From Archilochus colubris (taxonomy: Eukaryota > Chordata > Aves > Apodiformes > Trochilidae), in contig CM041084.1 in NCBI GenBank assembly GCA_023079485.1, positions 21,356,609-21,420,608 on the forward strand: DNA of 64,000 nt, in the 5' to 3' direction. Of the stretch, positions 23,155-35,100 are shown in pieces. Made by a program: the position numbers and the translations under genes. The first letter of the stretch is position 1, and each line of letters starts with the position of its first letter. Under the pieces are notes generated by a model. It had not been told where the DNA came from. It saw nothing but the letters and a program-made list of their open reading frames with translations, and made no database searches.

Positions 23155-26100
23155 GTGAGCTTGGAGCGGGGGCGGCGGTGGGGAGGGGGGATGCTGCGCC
23201 GAGGGCCGCTGCGGAGCCCCGTGGAAACGGAGCCCCTGCTCCAGCCTGCGCGCCGGGGGCGAGGGCGCAGCCGGCTGACGGGTGCCTGTCCCTGCCCAGG
23301 AGGCTCCGGGCCGGCAGCTGGGCGGCGGGGCGAGAGCCGCTTCGGGGAGCGAGAGAGCATCAGGCCCCTGCGGCTGGTCTCCGGCGGCGGCGGGGCGCGG
23401 CGGCCGGCGCTGAGCACGCTGGTGCGGAGCGGCGCGGAGCGGACACAGGTAGGGGCCAGGTGGGGGTGTGCGTGTGTGTTGTGGGGAGGACGGGGGGGAA
23501 CGGGCGGGCAGCTCCCGACACCTGCCGCCGCGGCCTGGCAGCCCCAGCGGGCGCGGGGAGGAGAGGGACCCCCTTCCCAAAGGCAGCAGAGACGGCAGTG
23601 CAGTGTCCCAGCCGCCCCCCGCACCCACGCGTGTGTTTGCTGCTGGAGTACAGCCTGTATGTAGACGCGTTGCTCGGTGAGACGCGCGGCTCGTTTTCCC
23701 GGAGGACGGTGGGGAACGCCAGTCCTACTGCGGCAGCGCTCGGTTGAGTTAAAATGGTCCCGGTGCCGGGTAATTCCCTCCCCCGGGCCTCCGCGGGGGC
23801 TCCGGGCGGGCAGAGCCGGCGGTGGGCTGGGTGAGACGCGAGATGAAAGTTGCAGAGCCGTTGCGACAGCTGGAGTTGGCCGAAACGCTGCAGCTTAATT
23901 TCGGTTTCTGGATGAAGTGTGGGCAGCATGGGTGGGTGTTCTCTGGGTTCGGGTGTGTTTTTAAAAATAGATAGTGGAAATAGGGAGGGAATTGCTTGAA
24001 ATATAACGTGAACTTAGCTTAGCAATTTGGCTTGCATATTACTGCCCAAACTGGGGTATGTTTTCAGATTTTTGTTATATGAAGACTAATCCCTATAGAT
24101 TTTAACAAATAGCTATCTCAATTTATATTAAATCACAGTGATTTTTTAAAATCTTGATCACTAAGCATCATATTTGAGGTGGCAAATGGCTGTCATATAA
24201 AGGGAAAAACATTATGAGTCTATACTGTTGTAGGCTGGGGAATATAAAAAAATTTTGCATTGAGGTAACTGCTGACATCCAAGGTGAATTACAGGCCTCT
24301 GTTTTGTCCTTTTCTAGTTTACTGCTGTCCATTTAAGAAACAAGGTAGCTGAAAAAATTGTCTCAGATTTCTTTTTTGTAAATCTGTAGAGGATAAGCAC
24401 TGACACTTAATTCTTCTTGTGTAGTTAAATAATAAACAGTCTCTTCACTGCGTATTTGTCTACCTCTGAATGTAACTTACTCTATGTAAGGATTTTTCAG
24501 TTCCGAAGGCAAATTTACATTACAATTAAATAGGATTCTACAAATTCCAAAGTGTGTGATTTGCTTAAAAAAGGAAGTAAAGAAATCCTCTTAGCATTTC
24601 AGTATTCTTTCAAGACCCTTGGATACTCACAAGTTCAAACACTTTGTGACATGCCTGTTTAAAAAGTAGAAATACTTGTGTTTCAGTCTAGTATTAGGAT
24701 TCAAATACTGGTCTTGCAGAGTGACCTATTAATTAAAGGGATTTGTTTTTTTGAATGTCTCGACTTTCATTCACCAGATCATATACTCACAAAAATTTTC
24801 AAGTCATCCCTATTTAATTGTTAGTATTAACATTACCAGTCAGAAAATAAGTAACATCTGTGTGTTAAAAAGGGTTAAATGCATTTATTACATTACAGTC
24901 TTCACCCTAAACTGAGCTTAAATGTATAAAGCCCTGCATGCAACTGCAACTTTTCCTCCTCATCAAGAAGCTTCCCTCTGCTGGTTAAAGTGTCCACAGC
25001 CTCTCCCATGGTTGATATCCCAGTGAAGGATGCTGTAGCTGGCAGTGATTTGGAGGAAGAAAATTGCAGAGCAGAAGCAGGCTAAACTGAGTGGAGCAGT
25101 ACCTATTTTCTGTGATCTTTTCTTTCATGCCCTTGCACAGGGCATAGTACATCCTAATAACAGGATCTGAGTCAGCTCAGCAGTGATGGACCAGCAATGG
25201 GACTGCCCTTGGTTAACTGAAGTTTTATAGAAGCTGCTTTTCGGAAGGGAGTTTTGAAGTAATAGTATTAACTGTTGCAGCTGAATAATTTAACGTCCTG
25301 ACTTTTGAATTCTAGCATCCCTGAAATAACTCAACACTATTATCTCTGCCAGAGTGCTTATCAAAGTAATGGACTTGCTGAGTTCACTTTTACGGTTGCT
25401 TTTGGGTGGCTGGAAATAGTCACATGATGTGTAAAGATGCAGAGTGCTAGGTTCTGCTTAGACCTGCAGAGACACCCATGGCTAAGGGTGAACAGTCCAA
25501 AATCAATGGCATATAAAGGGTGGGGGAACAGAGGTACACTCTCTATCAATAGAATTTTTGTAAATATATTTTTGCTATATAATGAAGTATGCTCTGTCTC
25601 TGTGCCCCATTCTATCCATTCCTGGTAGTCTTTGCACAGCTATGTACCAGAGTTAAAAAAAAATGGTCTTGAATAAATTTCAAATCAAAGCTAATGGACT
25701 TCTGGATGACTTCAGGGAGGATGCTTCTTGGAGGAGGTTGAAACCTTCAAGAAGAATCTCTGATGGCTGAAGGACAAGGTGCCGTGTCTAGAAAAGCAAA
25801 GATACCTGAATAGAATGGTGCAGTTAGGGGAGCAGAAAACAAGGCTGTAGCTGTTGCATTGATGTAAACCATTGTAATTGTGTTTTGAATTGGATAAAGA
25901 TAAAAGGAGAGAGAGATAAGCTGGAGAAAAGGAAGTCGCATTAAATCGGATCGGATTCCTTTAATTCCTGGATGAAAGCCTTAGCTGCAGAAAGGGCAGA
26001 TGTCATACATTTATTTATTTATTTATTTGGAATTGCACAAGTGGAAATGAGGATGTTTGTTCAGGGGAAAGCAGAAGCAAAGTATGGCTTTTGCAAATCA

Positions 26101-29100
26101 GGAGTTTCAGAAGAGGCTTATGATCGAGTTGAGCCAGAGAAGAGTAATACAAGAAAAGGAGCTGAAAGAGGGGGATTGAAGGGAGAAGTGACTGGAAAGT
26201 GATGGTGGGCAGATTTCTAGAAATGTGTGGTTTTTTCATCAGTTTTCATCATTTGTTGAGGTTTCTCTCTAGCAACCTCCTTTGTTTGGTTTGGTTTGGT
26301 TTGGTTTGGTTTTTTTGGGCCATTGCCATCACTATAGAGTGAGTTATCTACATGCATGCTTTACTATTGATGAGTATTTTGATGAGTATATTGATGAGTC
26401 TATGTACTCATCCTAGAGACCCAGAATGTAATTGCTTAAAAAACAAAATGTGTTCACAGTTGAAGTTGCCCAAGACTGTGTGACTCCAGGGCACAGCACC
26501 AGGCTAATGTTGGAGGCTATTATGTATTAATTTCATTAATGTTTTAATATACAGGATATAGTGGACACTGGAAAATTCATGTGACTTTAGCTTTCTGCTT
26601 TTAATTCCACTGCTGAATAGTCACTATCTGTATCTGTGACATTCATGTATTTCAGGAATATTCTGTGTTCCCTAAAGGGGGCCTATTAGTGGCTGCATGG
26701 TACTTAATCTAAAGAGTAATGAAGATAAGATATATCTGACAATATGCTAATATTAATATTATCAATAATGCAATCCAGTATTTTAGCAATACACAGTTCA
26801 TTTACTGTTGAATAAATAAATCTGTAAGAAAATGGAACATCTGTTGTAAGGGCATTCAGTGAAGGCTAAACTAAGATTTTTGTATTTTAAAGAAAGTAAG
26901 TTCCTGCTGTGGACATTTATAAGGAACTTTTTAACACCATGCCTTGAGCCATATTTGGTTATCATAAAAGCACATGGGAAATCACAATTTCTTAATACTT
27001 TCCTTTAGTCAGTACTGGTCAGGCATGTTCTTCATTAGAATGTGGGAATTCATAAGCATTCCTCCCCACTGCCTGTTCTTCCACCTGTGAAGGAAAGCAA
27101 AACAAAGCACAACAAATGCCTTTACAAACTCGAGTTTGTACTTGATGTCAGCACCTGATTGGAGGATCTTTTTCTTAATAATTTTCAGTTGATCAAATAT
27201 TCTGGTTGAGATTAGAGGACCAAACCTCTATACTCCTTCACCTAACAAATGCCTTCTCTCAACCCTGAATATAACTTATTAGGGATTTTGCTGTCAGCAG
27301 GAGACTGACACTTGGTACCAGTGGAGAAGGGGCCCATTTGTCGCTGACCCCAGCACTTTGTGGTTTTGGTAGTAGGTCTGCACACACAGTCTGAGGGACA
27401 ACATTTTCCATCTTGTGGCTTTCATTACATTATCCATTTTTGATATATCTAGGTGGTGATAAGGAAATTCGGGAGATTTGCTAAGATCTTTAGCTGAAAC
27501 AAGGTCTTGACTCAACAACCTACTATGTGCATAGATTCACTCATCTCTGCTGGCTCTGCAAAACATTCGTAGCATAGCATCTTCTGTTTCTCAACTTGTT
27601 TTTCACTTGCTTGTTGCCAGTTGTCAGAAGGTAGACTGGATTCCTTCTGAATGAGGTTGCTGGGATCCTGGCAAGAAGGGGCTCCAGGCCTGAACTCCCT
27701 CCTGGAGACATTAGAACATGTTGTTTGTAGTGCAGAGTGACTCAGTGCTTTTTAGCAAAGTATTTATTTATCTTTCATTGTCTGCATTTCTGATGTTTGT
27801 GACCAAATTGTACAATTCCATACATTGATTTGAAAGCATGGCTTTCAGATTTCTTAAATAACTTCTTATTGCTAATAGTCAACTGCAGGGAAGTTTCCAT
27901 AGGTAGCTCTGCTTTCTCTTGGAGGTGAAATCTTCATTAGTTATTCAGGTTTTGCTTAGTCTTTGTTATTGGATTTTCTGACTTCTTGACCTCTCACTCT
28001 AGTCTTTCAACAGGATATTCCTGTTCTTTGCAGGTACTTCTGAAACTGCTGACTGTTTAAAACATTGTCACTTTCTGTTCTGATGCTGTCTACTGCTGTC
28101 AACTGTATTATTAAGTTTCCATTTGGGTAGCTCAAACAATTAGGGTATTTTTGGTTAAAAATAAATTCTGGCTGTTGAGGCATTTATAAAACATTTCTGG
28201 AGTTTAGGACTGATGGATGATGACGGTTGCAAAGGGAAGTGTCATGAGAATTGCCCAATTTAAAAAATTCTTTTCTGTCTACTTAATCAAATGACTGCTT
28301 TCTCTTGGAGAAACTTAGGCACAATTTTTGTTCAGCCTATCACAAAACCAAAGAGGGACTGAGGCTGTCACGAGTAATATGCATTTGGCTCTCTGCCAGA
28401 ATTAATTTTGTTTCTGCCTTATTGCCTCTTTGCCTTCTTTTTATAAGGTTTTAAGGCATTAGGCAAAAAGTGTGTGATACTTAATTATATGTTAGATATA
28501 TGTAGTTCTGCAGTATACATGCAAGGGTAACCTAGCAATGTTTTATGAGTATGTGAATGACAACTAAAATAGCAATACTCATGATTCCTCTTCCTTCCTG
28601 ACGAGGAAATAAAGTGCCGAAAGTCAAACTTTACTATAGATTCCCACATGTTGCAAGGTCATTGAGAATGCCTTTTTATTTCTGATGTAAGAGTGGCTTC
28701 CAGATAGATCTTTTTGGCAGATATATCTTTTCCTCGTGTGTTTTGGTATTTTATAGGCAAAGAATATTTAAAATTTCCAATTTATCCTTTGTTAGCTGCT
28801 GTTTCAGAGTTTATGTTGCAGAAATACTGTATCAGGACTTGGATATTAAGAGCTGATTAGAAGGCATGGGTACCTTTGAAAATCCTAATCTTTGTAAAAG
28901 GGCTGAGTGGGAAATCTTGTTTTGTGATACCTTCTCTTACTCGTGTCATAGCAGAGCTCAAAAGAGATATTCCAAAAGCTGTGGCTTAATGTCATAGCAC
29001 AAGCTTATGTATAGTCATGAAGGATCATAACTGCTCAGAGGTAACAATCCTTATGGAAAGTACTGTAGAACCCAGAGAGGATATTTGTCTCACAACAGCT

Positions 29101-32100
29101 GCCCTGACAAAGTGGACGCTGTGCTTGGGTGGAGGCCTCATTGGATAAGCCATCTGGACTCTGTTCTCTCAAGGAGAGACCCCCATTTGGGGAACCACCC
29201 TGATAGACAGGGCCCTATTCTCACAGGAGCAGCCCCTCCTTTAGTGGCCATCCCGATAAGCTGAACACTGTCCTTGCAAGGGAAGCTCTGTCTGATGGCC
29301 ACCCTGACAGACAGGACACTGTCCTTGTTTGATAAGGGACAGGGGCAGAAGAGCTGCACCCTGCGGAGGCAGAGTGACATCTTGTGTGTGCCCAGGGTAA
29401 AGCCATTGGAGAGGGCACATGCGCAGAAATGAAGGTTATTGCTGTGTCATCCCATCTGGAGGGGCCCAAGTGAACACCTGGGTGTGCAAAATATGCCAAA
29501 GCCCCCCCTCAAAAGGTGGAGTCAGGCGGCATAAAAGAGGCACATGCAAAATGTTGGATGTGTGCCCACTTTCCAAGGACCCAAACTTCCTACCAAGATC
29601 ATTGCTGGATCCAAGGATGGGGATATCTTTTTTTGTCTTATCTCTCTCTCTATCTCCCTCTGTGTCTCTGTTTCTAACCTTATCTCAGCACATAATATAG
29701 TTTCTAACTTAGTTTTAAGTTTTACTCCCCATTGCTTTGTTAAGTTTTGTTAGTTGTAAACCTGTTCTTTTTTCAATTTCCTTAAGTTTTCCTAAATTCT
29801 GCTATCTGTAATCCATGGCTTTGAAAATACCATCATTTATAATTCTGCTAGTTTTAATCTCACATGCTTTATAATCTTACTTACTTTTAAGTAAAATGTG
29901 TTTTTATATAAGCCTGCTGGTTTGTATACTCCTAGAGTATTGTACTCTTAGAGTACTGCGCAGAGAAGTCCTGAACTTAGTATCTCCGAATGGGTTGTTA
30001 AAAGAGTTTAATTAGAGGAGGAGAAGGATTGAGCCCAGCCACACCTAGGCTCCTCTCTGAAGGAGTTTAGAAAGCAAAGAGATGCAGTCCAAATCTCTGT
30101 GGGTCGACTCCCCCTCTGGGGAACTCTACCCATGCCCACTCTGTGGGTTGTAACGCTGTACCCACTCTGTGGGAGGTGATATTTTGTTTGTCCCCCACCT
30201 CTGCGTGGAGCTGTGCTCACTTTGTGAGATGTGACAGTGCTGCACCCACCTTGTAGGGCATGCCAAGTATTTTTCCCCAACATTTGCTTGTTGTAATGAT
30301 GAGTATAATAATTGTGAAATCTGATAGAGAGGTTTTTTCAAGCCATGGTAAGCACTGTATCTGTATTCATTCCTGATCTGTTGGTGCCTATGAGTGAAGG
30401 ATCAAACTGAATAGTCTTCCTGCCACTTGTTTCACTGAAGATACCTGGTTTGGGACCCCTGTTGTGGCTAATGATCTGCTGTAACACAAGATGCAGAAGT
30501 GTGTTGCTTTCCAATTAGTGTCATGATAAAGTTTACTCAGTTTTACACAAATAATGGGGGAGCTACATATTAAGCTGATGCTCACTCTAAAATGTTTGTT
30601 GCAGGAACATTATGGGCATATGAATTACAACATCATGGTAGATCTGGTATTGCATTATTCTTCTGGTACTCCAGGTCCCTTTTGTAGTCTTCTCAATATT
30701 TAGTCTTTAAGTGACTCTCAAGGCCAACAACTTTTCTAAGGGCTCTGCTTGTTGAAACATCGTTGCAGTTATCCTGTCAAACACTGCTTAAAGGTCAATC
30801 AAACTGTAAAACCTTCAACAGCCTGATAAGATTCATCTTTCTGAATTGTGAGTCCATCTGGCTAGCTCTGTCTCAGTGCTTTCCCTCTCAAATCAGCTCT
30901 GCTGAGGTTTGTCATCCTTCCATTGATGCTGTCCACTTCTCTCCAGGTTTCTCGCTTTTGAGAGGATGTAGACCCTTGTTTATACACCCCCATGGGTTTG
31001 AGCCAAAGCCCTTTCTCCTCCCAGGTAAACTGCCCTTCTGCTTCAAGGGAAGAGGCTCTCACAGGGTTGTTATCAGAGGATCTGGTTGCTATCTCAGGCC
31101 CATGTCCATTCTCAGTCTGGACGACTGTGGATGTGAAGTCCAGTATGATCAAAAGGTCAAATCCACTGCTCTTGGACACAAGATTGTGGTGTTTTTCTGT
31201 GAAATATCTTTTTATCATTAATTTACTAATATGAGTCAGCTTTTTGGCCCCTAAATAATGTTTTTACAGTATTGTACTTTCTAGAAGCAGTGTAATTGTT
31301 TGCTTCATGCATCTTAAACATAACCACTGTATTTAACATCTCCAAACATTACTATGACTTCTGCCCTGTCCCTTTTCTGTCTAGTTGTGACTTCTGTATT
31401 TTAGTCTACATTGATTTTGTTATGATTTTCTGTATTAAATTAACAGACAAGCTTCTGAGCCCTTCCAGTCTTCTTTCTTTTGGCTTGACAGTGGCCTCCT
31501 GGGTACCATAGAATCACGGGGTAGTGTATGGATATACTGTTCTAAGGACACATCTTTTGGAGTGCATAAAGGATCACAAAGTCCTGCCAGATTAAATTCT
31601 GCTCTTCAGAGGTGCAGATGCTCTTTGATAGTACTCCTCTGGAGCCATTGCACTATTTGCATTTATCTGAGAAGGAGAAGTCATCATTACAAGGATGAAC
31701 TGTGTGGCAGCAGCTGTACTGAGCTGCAGCCAAGCATGGAATCAGATCTCTCACCTCCAATGGAGCCATGTTTGGAGCAGATGAGAGCTTTGCCCGCAGA
31801 AGATTACATCTGTGCAAGCTTTTTAGTACTTAAGTGGGATGACTGTGTTAGGGCAGATTGTTTCTTCCCAGAAACTTTACTGTGGGAGTGCTGAGCAGCA
31901 GAGGTGGCTGAAGAAATGCATGGGAGTGCTGAGGATGAAGTCCTGGACAGGATTAATTCTGCCAGGCTGTGGTGTGCACTTCCACAATGGGAATTGGCTG
32001 GCTGGGTAAGATCAAGTGTCAAGCCAGTGCACCTGAAATGAACGACATGATTACGTAGAAATAAAAGAAATGGAAAATGGTGTAGAACTGTTTAAATGTT

Positions 32101-35100
32101 GAGTCTATAGGACTCCAAGTTGAAAGTTGGGTTCAGTTAAAGAACGTTAAGCATGGCATTGCTACTGGGTGTTTGCTGTAAGACAGTGAAATCTGCTGAT
32201 TTCTTTATTAATTTGACCAGCTCTAATTTCTGTACCTTACCCAAATTCTCTACAGTTTTTTTTTTTTTTTACTTAAATGATTTTTTCCAGACCAGAAAGC
32301 TGTAGCAAGTGGCTGACCACATTTTTTTTGAAAAAGCCATTCCAGAATATTATAGTCACAAAAGGTTTAGAATATGTTTCTGTGGATAAATACACTGAAA
32401 GTGTGATATATGTGAACACGAAAACTACAGCCCTGATTTACAGCTCAAAAATTGCCCAGAAGAAATAGCAGTATGTAGGAACACAGGCTGTTCCAGAAAC
32501 ATCTCCTTCTCCTGAGGCTATTTCAGCCCCTGAAATTCTGTGGGAATAAAAAAAAAAATAAAAAAAATCCATCAGCTGTTTCAGAAAATATACACAGTGA
32601 AAATGTTGATTTGTTTTGATCTCCTAGGCTGTATCTAGGAGAAGGAGTTTTGAACTGTGATTTTATCACAGTTTTCAAGTTTAAACTTGATACTTGAGCG
32701 TAGTGGTTGAGTCCTATTTAAAAAGTATCCTCTGTAGAGTTGATTGAGCAATGTATAGGCATGCCTAGGAGTCTGCAAGTTTCATTGAGCTCTTAGCCTG
32801 TGGTGCTGATAAAATGTTAGTAAATTTTCTGCTGTTGCTGGAGAACCATATGTGGGAAAAGTTAGCCATACTGGTAGACTCCAGTGCTTGTTACTTCCAG
32901 TGGGAAGAGCTAATGTTTGGTAAGCTTTCTTCTGAACACAAACTAAATATAAAAACACTTGAAAGTGCTTGGAATATGTTATTGTGTTGCTGAAAAGTGT
33001 TTTGTTCAATGATAGTTGTTGTATAAAGGAACAAAGTTAGTATGTATCCTTTTGTTACTTTTGAATTCAGTTTTTGTAATATACAGACAGTGTTAATGGT
33101 GGTTTTTTGCAGATTGCTCTGGTGGTGGGACTCCGTTCGTTTCTGAAGACTGCAAGAGATGCTGAAAAGGGGGCCTTTCTCTAAATGTTATTTATTCCTT
33201 TCAGAGCTTGGAAAACATTAGCTAAAAATGACCTCAAGGCACCATCTGCTTTGGCAAGGGAAGTGCCTTCACTCCTCTTGACTGTTAGATCTGTTGAGTT
33301 TTCCTTCTTGTCTAAATGGTGTCCTTGAGACAATGGTCCTTTCTCCAGCTGAATGACACAGTGATCCAGATGGTTCATCCTCCAGTGCTGCCTGTGGCGT
33401 GTGCGTGGCTGCCCTTGTTGTGCCTTCTCTCCCCCAGCAGCTGCCTGGTGCATCCCTTGTTTGCCTCTCCCACTCCAGCTGTGCATGAGGAGTGGCTCAT
33501 TTGGGTTCTGCCCACTTGAAAATGCCAGGAATCCTTGGGAGAGGGGCCACTTCATTGAAGAGAGCATTTCCTTGTTTGAGTCTTTTCCCTCTGACCTCGT
33601 GCTTCCTCACAAGGATGGATGTTCACTGTCCACTTGCAATGTCCAGTCCTGTGGTATTGAGGGAGACAGATGGAACAGGTTGCTTTACTGCTGTTATATC
33701 AGTGTTGCCCTTCATGTTATACCTGACCCTCTGCAACCTGCAGTTGCTGTGGGGTGGCAATGGAAACTGTGGTGTCCCTGTGTCAGAGGGTGAGTCTCTG
33801 CTCTGCTCCTTGGCTTGGTTTTAGAGGTGTGATCTTCAATGGTCATCAAAGTTTTTGTATAAATTATGTCTGGAAAACTTTCTGAACTTTACAAGTGTTC
33901 ATTCATGACTTTCCTTTGTTTCCTATTTGTAATCCAGTACTTTGATAATACCCTTACGATAACCTGTTTTATCAAATTTCTCCTAGCCATTAGGCTTGGA
34001 TAATGAACCTTGTCAAATGCATTTAAAAACATGAGTTTGAGCAGTTACCAATTTTTATGTTTTGCCACAGTAGTGATATAATATTCTTTTAATATTAGTT
34101 AGTTTTACCCTTTGAATGAATCTCTGTGGCTTCCCTTTCAGGAAAAGGAAAAACCAACAAAAAAACCCCAAAACAAATATGTCTTCCCCTGAATTCTTGC
34201 AGTTCTTCCTTCCACTGGGATGCACAGATTTTTACAGCAAGAGAAGCTAGAGTAGTTAGTTTCATAGGAAATGAAAAGTTATAACTAAAATTTTCTTAAA
34301 GTCAAATTAATGTCATCCTCTACACATAGAAGCACAAGCACAAGATCCGGTATCATGGGATTTTTCTGGTTCTGGAAACAAGTGTCAGATTGCCTCTTGG
34401 GAAGGAGCATCTTGCCCATTCAGTTACTCAGATTTGTCCTTTTAGATGTGTGAGATCAAATGGTAGTTCATGCTAAATTTGCTAGCAGTGGCAGCCCGAT
34501 ACTTTTCCTGTCTTCAGTGCTCCATCATTTAACCTTTGGTGAATTTTGAGAAAGGTGAAGTGGAAGCGAGGAAGGTGAACAAGAAAAGAAGTTCTTAGGA
34601 GAAAATAAGAATTATTTTTTCTTAGTTGTTATAACTGTTCAAGTGTCAGGCAGAGGTCTAGGGAGAGATGTGGGAGCAAATACAGCCAAGTCCATCATAG
34701 CTCAGCATCACACCTCTGCAGGACCTCTGAAGGATCCCTGCTGCTGCCCAGGCAGTGGATTTGCCACCTGCGTCAGACACTGCATCTCTTTGTGCTCAGG
34801 ACTGCTTTTTCCTGGTGCTGTTCCCCTCATCCATTTTTCTGGGGTTGCCTTTTACTTCACCATATTGAGTAAATTCAAACAGCTTCAGATTTCAAACCCA
34901 CAAATCAATAATAAAGGAGATTTTTTTTTCACTTGAAGAAGAAAAATCACTGGCATTTTAGAGGTACAAGTAGTCCTTGCTTCTAACCCTGATTTCATTG
35001 ATACTATCGTGTTTATGCAGAGAAAAGGTACTTAAGGTCATGTTTTGCAGCATTGTCAAGATCTTTATCTGCTGAGAGCTGATGAATCCCCACCAAAGGG

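Larger units (their letters stand above)
22585..23900 (+). promoter_or_regulatory. ADAM22: CpG island and promoter region of ADAM22
   Basis: About 1.3 kb with very high GC and abundant CpG, in sharp contrast to both flanks. It contains GC boxes (GGGGCGGGG-type near 22618, 22778 and 22965) and a ZNF143-like site at 22869-22885. It also covers exon 1, the short intron 1, exon 2 and the start of intron 2. There is no obvious TATA box. The TSS is presumably 50-300 bp upstream of the ATG at 23097 but cannot be placed by eye. Long ORFs here are by-products of GC-rich, stop-poor sequence. Confidence 0.85.
29064..30265 (+). mobile_element. Probable solo LTR of an endogenous retrovirus (boundaries uncertain)
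   Basis: This block differs from its AT-rich surroundings and has LTR-like order. It opens with a repeated GC-richer region (29101-29345). A TATA-like ATAAAAG follows in 'ggcggcataaaagaggc' at about 29531. Then comes a pyrimidine-rich R/U5-like stretch (29630-29800) and a second repeat array (30089-30265). The proposed ends TG...CA are flanked by agtac (29059-29063) and agtat (30266-30270), an imperfect 5-bp duplication. An alternative right end is the CCCCAACA at 30284. No coding remnant was seen. It could instead be part of a longer decayed element. Confidence 0.5.

Noticed and set aside
22560..23898. ORFs of 136-383 codons on both strands in the CpG island
   Set aside because: All frames are open because the sequence is GC-rich and stop-poor. 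Only the segments with splice sites and ADAM22 homology are real.
31506..31560. 'catagaatcacgg' as a CR1 tail
   Set aside because: Only about 13 bp resemble the CR1 octamer end. The following sequence does not match.
31562..31894. 110-codon ORF in ADAM22 intron 2
   Set aside because: No recognisable family and no splice sites in phase. Not enough to call a gene.
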